Below are positions 60,670-64,000 of a stretch of 64,000 nucleotides of DNA, piece after piece. The stretch is from Serratia ureilytica (lineage in GTDB: Bacteria; Pseudomonadota; Gammaproteobacteria; Enterobacterales; Enterobacteriaceae): NCBI RefSeq assembly GCF_013375155.1, contig NZ_JABXOF010000009.1:124001-188000 (forward strand), written 5' to 3'. A program made the translations under genes and the position numbers. Below the pieces are notes generated by a model. It was not told the origin of the DNA, ran no database searches, and saw nothing but the letters and a program-made list of their open reading frames with translations. Numbering within the stretch: position 1 is the first letter of the stretch; each line of letters starts with the position of its first letter.

Positions 60670-61304
60670 CAGGGTTTATCTTCCTGTCGTTTCTCGCGGA
60701 CCTCACGGTACCAGCGCGGATGATGTTTCTTGGCCCAGGCCGCCGGCACCCAGCCTTCCACCATCGCGGTAATGGTGCCTTTTACCCACAATGCGGCGTA
60801 AATGTGCACCATAATCACGATGATAAGGCCGACCGCGGCCAGCGAATGCACCAGCAGCGCGATGCGGATCAGCGGGATGGAGAACGACGGCGCAAAATAC
60901 GGCCGCCAGATCACCACGCCGCTGGCCAGCAGCAGCACCAGGCTGATAATCGCCGCCCAGAACACGCACTTCTGGCCGAAATTATAGCGCCCGGTGTCAC
61001 CCACTTCCTCGTTCATGGCGATTTTGTGGATATTCTTGGCCCAGACGATATCTTCCCGGTTGATCAGGTTATGCTTCCAGTAGCGCAGGAACATCAGCAG
61101 GAACGCGGCGAACATGATGACCCCGACAAACGGGTGCAGAATGCGCGCCAGCTGCGGCGTCCCGAAGATGTTCATCAGCCAGTTGAAGGAGGGGAAGAAG
61201 AACCCCAGCCCGCTGATGGCGGCGAACACGAAGCAGAACGCCACTATCCAGTGGTTGATGCGCTCCGGCGCGCTGTAACGCTGAATGGGCTTTTCCTTTC
61301 TCAT
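60669..61304 (-). CDS. fdoI: Formate dehydrogenase cytochrome b subunit FdoI
   Basis: A 211-residue membrane subunit (E. coli 211) with four helices and histidines for two b haems ([61 protein letters not shown]). It passes electrons to quinone. Overlaps fdoH by 4 bases and fdhE by 1 base. The link to fdhE in the operon points to the FDH-O rather than the nitrate-inducible FDH-N enzyme. Confidence 0.96.
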   Translation of the reverse strand: MRKEKPIQRYSAPERINHWIVAFCFVFAAISGLGFFFPSFNWLMNIFGTPQLARILHPFVGVIMFAAFLLMFLRYWKHNLINREDIVWAKNIHKIAMNEEVGDTGRYNFGQKCVFWAAIISLVLLLASGVVIWRPYFAPSFSIPLIRIALLVHSLAAVGLIIVIMVHIYAALWVKGTITAMVEGWVPAAWAKKHHPRWYREVREKRQEDKP

Positions 61305-62203
61305 TTGCGCGTCTCCTCGTCATGCGACTCGTCGTGCTCGTCCTCATCCTCGACGCGGTTAGGCCCGACGCCGACATAGTGGAACACGCTGGCCGCGAAG
61401 GTGGCGGCAAAGCCGATGGCCGCCAGGGGTTTCCACACGCCCTTCCAGAAGGTCACCGCCGGGCTGATGCTCGGGTTGTCCGGCAAACCGTGGTACAGCT
61501 GCGGTTTGTCGGCGTGGTGCAACACGTACATCACGTGCGTGCCGCCCACCCCTGCCGGATCGTACAGACCGGCGTTCTGGTAGCCGCGGGTGTTCAGCTC
61601 GCTGACGCGATCCGCCGCCACCTGTTTCATCGCTTCCTTGGTGCCGAAGTGAATCGCGCCGGTCGGGCAGGTTTTCACGCAGGCCGGTTCCTGGCCGACG
61701 TCCACGCGGTCGACGCACAGGGTGCACTTGTACACCCGGTTGTCGTCCTTGTTCATGCGCGGCACGTCGAACGGGCAGCCGGCGATGCAGTAGCCGCAGC
61801 CGATGCAGTGCTCGGACTGGAAGTCGACGATGCCGTTGGCGTACTGAATGATCGCGCCTTCCGACGGGCAGGCCTTCAGGCAGCCCGGATCGGCGCAGTG
61901 CATACAGCCATCCTTGCGGATCAGCCATTCCAGCTTGCCGTTTTCCTCCACCTCGGAGAAGCGCATCACCGTCCACGACTTGGCGGTCAGATCGGCGGGG
62001 TTATCGTACACCCCGACGTTGTGCCCCACTTCGTCGCGGATGTCGTTCCATTCGGAACAGGCCACCTGACAGGCCTTGCAGCCGATACAGGTGGTGACAT
62101 CGATCAGTTTGGCCACTTCTTCCTGGTGGTCACGGGCGCGCGGCGCCGGCGTGAAGCCATTGGTGGCGGATTTACGAATGATGTCTTGAGATTGCATGGC
62201 CAT
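61301..62203 (-). CDS. fdoH: Formate dehydrogenase iron-sulfur subunit FdoH
   Basis: A 300-residue ferredoxin-like subunit (E. coli 300) with four [4Fe-4S] clusters; motifs [35 protein letters not shown] and [22 protein letters not shown]-terminal membrane helix is at about 257-277 ([20 protein letters not shown]), after which the tail is highly acidic. Starts 12 bases after fdoG with a GGAG site. Confidence 0.97.
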   Translation of the reverse strand: MAMQSQDIIRKSATNGFTPAPRARDHQEEVAKLIDVTTCIGCKACQVACSEWNDIRDEVGHNVGVYDNPADLTAKSWTVMRFSEVEENGKLEWLIRKDGCMHCADPGCLKACPSEGAIIQYANGIVDFQSEHCIGCGYCIAGCPFDVPRMNKDDNRVYKCTLCVDRVDVGQEPACVKTCPTGAIHFGTKEAMKQVAADRVSELNTRGYQNAGLYDPAGVGGTHVMYVLHHADKPQLYHGLPDNPSISPAVTFWKGVWKPLAAIGFAATFAASVFHYVGVGPNRVEDEDEHDESHDEETRK

Positions 62204-62215
62204 AATTCGTCTCCG

Positions 62216-64000
62216 TTACACCTTTTCCACGTTGACCAGGAACGCCTTGAACTCCGGCGTTTGCGTATTGGCGTCGCCGACGAACGGCGTCAGCGTGTTG
62301 GCGATAAAGCCTTTCTTCGCCACTCCTTCGTAACCCCAGTGAATCGGGATGCCGATGGTGTCGACTTCCTGGCCGTGCACCTGCAGCGTACGAATTCGCT
62401 TGGTCACCACCGCCTTGGCCTTGATGTAGCCGCGGTTGGAACTGACCTTCACGGTATCGCCCTGCTTGATGCCCTTCTTCTCCGCCAGCTTTTCGCCGAT
62501 CTCCACGAACTGTTCCGGCTGGGCGATGGCGTTCAGCCGCGCGTGCTTGGTCCAGTAGTGGAAGTGCTCGGTCAGACGATAGGTGGTGCCGACGTACGGG
62601 AACTTGTCGGATTTGCCCATCGCCGCCAGATCGTCCTTGAACACGCGCGCCGCCGGGTTGGACACCACGTTCGGGTGCAGCGGGTTGGTGCCGAGCGGCG
62701 TTTCGAACGGCTCGTAGTGTTCAGGGAACGGCCCTTCCGCCATTTTGTCGGTGGCGAACAGGCGGCCCATGCCTTCCGGCTGCATGATGAACGGCCCGAC
62801 GTCGCTGCCCGGCGCGGCGGTGCTGTAGTCCGGGATATCGGCCCCGACCCACTTGGCGCCGTCCCACTCCAGCAGCTGGCGTTTCGGATCCCACGGTTTA
62901 CCCTGCGGATCCGCCGAGGCGCGGTTGTACAGAATGCGACGGTTGAGCGGCCATGCCCAGGCCCAGCCCAGCGTGTTGCCGAGGCCGGACGGATCGGCGT
63001 TGTCGCGCCGCGCCATCTGGTTGCCGGCCGGCGTCCAGCTGCCGGCGAAGATCCAGCAACCGCTGGCGGTGGTGCCGTCGTCGCGCAGCTGCGCGAACGA
63101 GCTGAGCAGCTCGCCTTTTTTCACCACCACTTTGCCGTCGGCATCCAGCAGATCCGCCAGCGCCTTGCCGTTGTTCTCCTGCGCCACCTCTTCCGGGGCC
63201 GGGTTGTCCGGCGTCAGGTAGTCCCAGCGCATGTTCAGCACCTGTTCCGGCACCGCGCCGCCGTCGCGCGCATACATCTCGCGCAGGCGGCTGAAGATGC
63301 CCGCCAGGATCTCGCCGTCGTTCAGCGCTTCACCCGGGGCGTCCGCGCCTTTCCAGTGCCACTGCAGCCAGCGGCCGGAGTTGACGATCGAGCCGTTCTC
63401 TTCGGCGAAGCAGGTGGACGGCAGGCGGAACACTTCGGTCTGGATCTGCGAGGAATCCACCTCGTTGAACTCGCCGTGGTTCTGCCAGAAGTTGGAGGTC
63501 TCGGTGTTCAACGGATCGATGGTCACCAGGAACTTCAGCTTGGACAGCGAAGCCACCACCTTGTTTTTGTTCGGGAACGACGCCACCGGGTTAAAGCCTT
63601 GGCAGAAGTAGCCGTTGACCTTGCCCTGCGACATCATCTCGAAGTACTGCAGCACGTCGTAGCCTTTGTCCCACTTAGGCAGCCAGTCAAAGCCCCAGCT
63701 GTTGTCCTTCTGCGCCTTGTCGCCGTAGAAGGTCTTCATCATGCTGACGAAGAATTTCGGGTAGTTGCCCCAGTAGTTCACCTGGCCCGGCAGCAGCGCC
63801 TTCGGCGTGTTGGCCTTCAGGTAGGTCTCGAGATCGGTCTGTTTCTCCGACGGCAGCGTCAGGTAGCCCGGCAGGCTCTGCGACAGCAGGCCGAGATCGG
63901 TCAGCCCCTGGATGTTGGAGTGGCCGCGCAGCGCGTTGACGCCGCCGCCCGCCATGCCCATGTTGCCGAGCAGCAGCTGGATCATCGCCATGGTGCGAAT
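62216..64000 (-). CDS. fdoG: Formate dehydrogenase catalytic subunit FdoG, C-terminal part (gene runs off right edge)
   Basis: The last 594 residues of the roughly 1016-residue molybdenum enzyme. The visible part includes the molybdopterin domain text GNMGMAGGGVNALRGHSNIQG and the molydopterin-dinucleotide-binding C-terminal domain ending FKAFLVNVEKV. The frame stays open to base 64000 without a methionine start, so the gene is cut, not shortened. The in-frame UGA for selenocysteine (residue 196 in E. coli), the SECIS element and the Tat signal all lie beyond the window. FdnG is the alternative, but the fdhE linkage favours FdoG. Confidence 0.94.
   Translation of the reverse strand: MRTMAMIQLLLGNMGMAGGGVNALRGHSNIQGLTDLGLLSQSLPGYLTLPSEKQTDLETYLKANTPKALLPGQVNYWGNYPKFFVSMMKTFYGDKAQKDNSWGFDWLPKWDKGYDVLQYFEMMSQGKVNGYFCQGFNPVASFPNKNKVVASLSKLKFLVTIDPLNTETSNFWQNHGEFNEVDSSQIQTEVFRLPSTCFAEENGSIVNSGRWLQWHWKGADAPGEALNDGEILAGIFSRLREMYARDGGAVPEQVLNMRWDYLTPDNPAPEEVAQENNGKALADLLDADGKVVVKKGELLSSFAQLRDDGTTASGCWIFAGSWTPAGNQMARRDNADPSGLGNTLGWAWAWPLNRRILYNRASADPQGKPWDPKRQLLEWDGAKWVGADIPDYSTAAPGSDVGPFIMQPEGMGRLFATDKMAEGPFPEHYEPFETPLGTNPLHPNVVSNPAARVFKDDLAAMGKSDKFPYVGTTYRLTEHFHYWTKHARLNAIAQPEQFVEIGEKLAEKKGIKQGDTVKVSSNRGYIKAKAVVTKRIRTLQVHGQEVDTIGIPIHWGYEGVAKKGFIANTLTPFVGDANTQTPEFKAFLVNVEKV

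Noticed and set aside
62216-64000. Selenocysteine codon in fdoG
   Set aside because: The visible part begins around residue 425 of about 1016; the UGA codon expected near residue 196 is outside the window, so it cannot be confirmed.

Overview
The window reads as a chromosomal segment of Serratia marcescens or a very close relative. The strongest pointer is a 563-residue chitinase matching, as far as I recall the sequence, secreted ChiA of S. marcescens (signal peptide, DxDxE active site at E315). The rest is typical enterobacterial chromosome of high G+C: bcs cellulose genes, dppABCDF, uhpABC, eptB, mdfA, wecH, selAB, selC and fdoGHI-fdhE. There is no prophage, insertion sequence or CRISPR array. 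Homology statements come from recall of family sequences, not from searches.

Layout. 1-8,944: divergent cellulose cluster, bcsRQAB (minus, bcsB cut by the left edge) and bcsEFG (plus). 9,134-15,103: dppABCDF with promoter, a CA-rich mRNA leader, a dppA/dppB stem-loop and a terminator. 15,431-17,674: chiA and tRNA-Pro(UGG). 17,795-21,353: uhpABC without uhpT. 21,473-25,141: eptB, ohr, ohrR with two matching palindromes, and an HD-domain gene. 25,142-30,107: a beta-glucoside cluster (PTS EIIBCA, 6-phospho-beta-glucosidase, OprB-like porin) led by a BglG-type RAT/terminator switch but with no adjacent antiterminator gene. 30,595-35,682: NAD-dependent epimerase, ydhP, an old yellow enzyme, an AT-rich segment with a 56-residue orphan protein, a DUF962/Mpo1-like protein and a Usp protein. 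35,704-41,563: a siderophore-interacting reductase in one operon with a complete three-part efflux pump, and a divergent LysR gene.

41,763-47,110 is the most accessory-looking stretch: a colicin E1-type immunity gene with no colicin beside the 3' end of selC, a phytase-like esterase, a NimT/CynX-like exporter with its LysR regulator, and a HEPN/nucleotidyltransferase pair whose HEPN gene carries a one-base frameshift, with a large palindrome at the promoter. 47,266-50,232: Tat-exported amidohydrolase, isochorismatase-family hydrolase and GlxA-type AraC regulator. 50,227-54,397: wecH, mdfA, a LysE-family exporter and a LysR regulator. 54,409-54,996: ParE/ribbon-helix-helix toxin-antitoxin module. 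55,027-64,000: selB, selA, yibF, dcrB and the formate dehydrogenase operon (fdoG cut by the right edge).

A theme links several parts: the selenocysteine machinery (selA, selB, selC) and a selenoenzyme that needs it (FdoG) all lie within 22 kb, although the fdoG Sec codon itself lies beyond the edge. The other recurring theme is small defence or competition modules (immunity protein, HEPN/MNT, ParE/RHH) placed singly between housekeeping genes.
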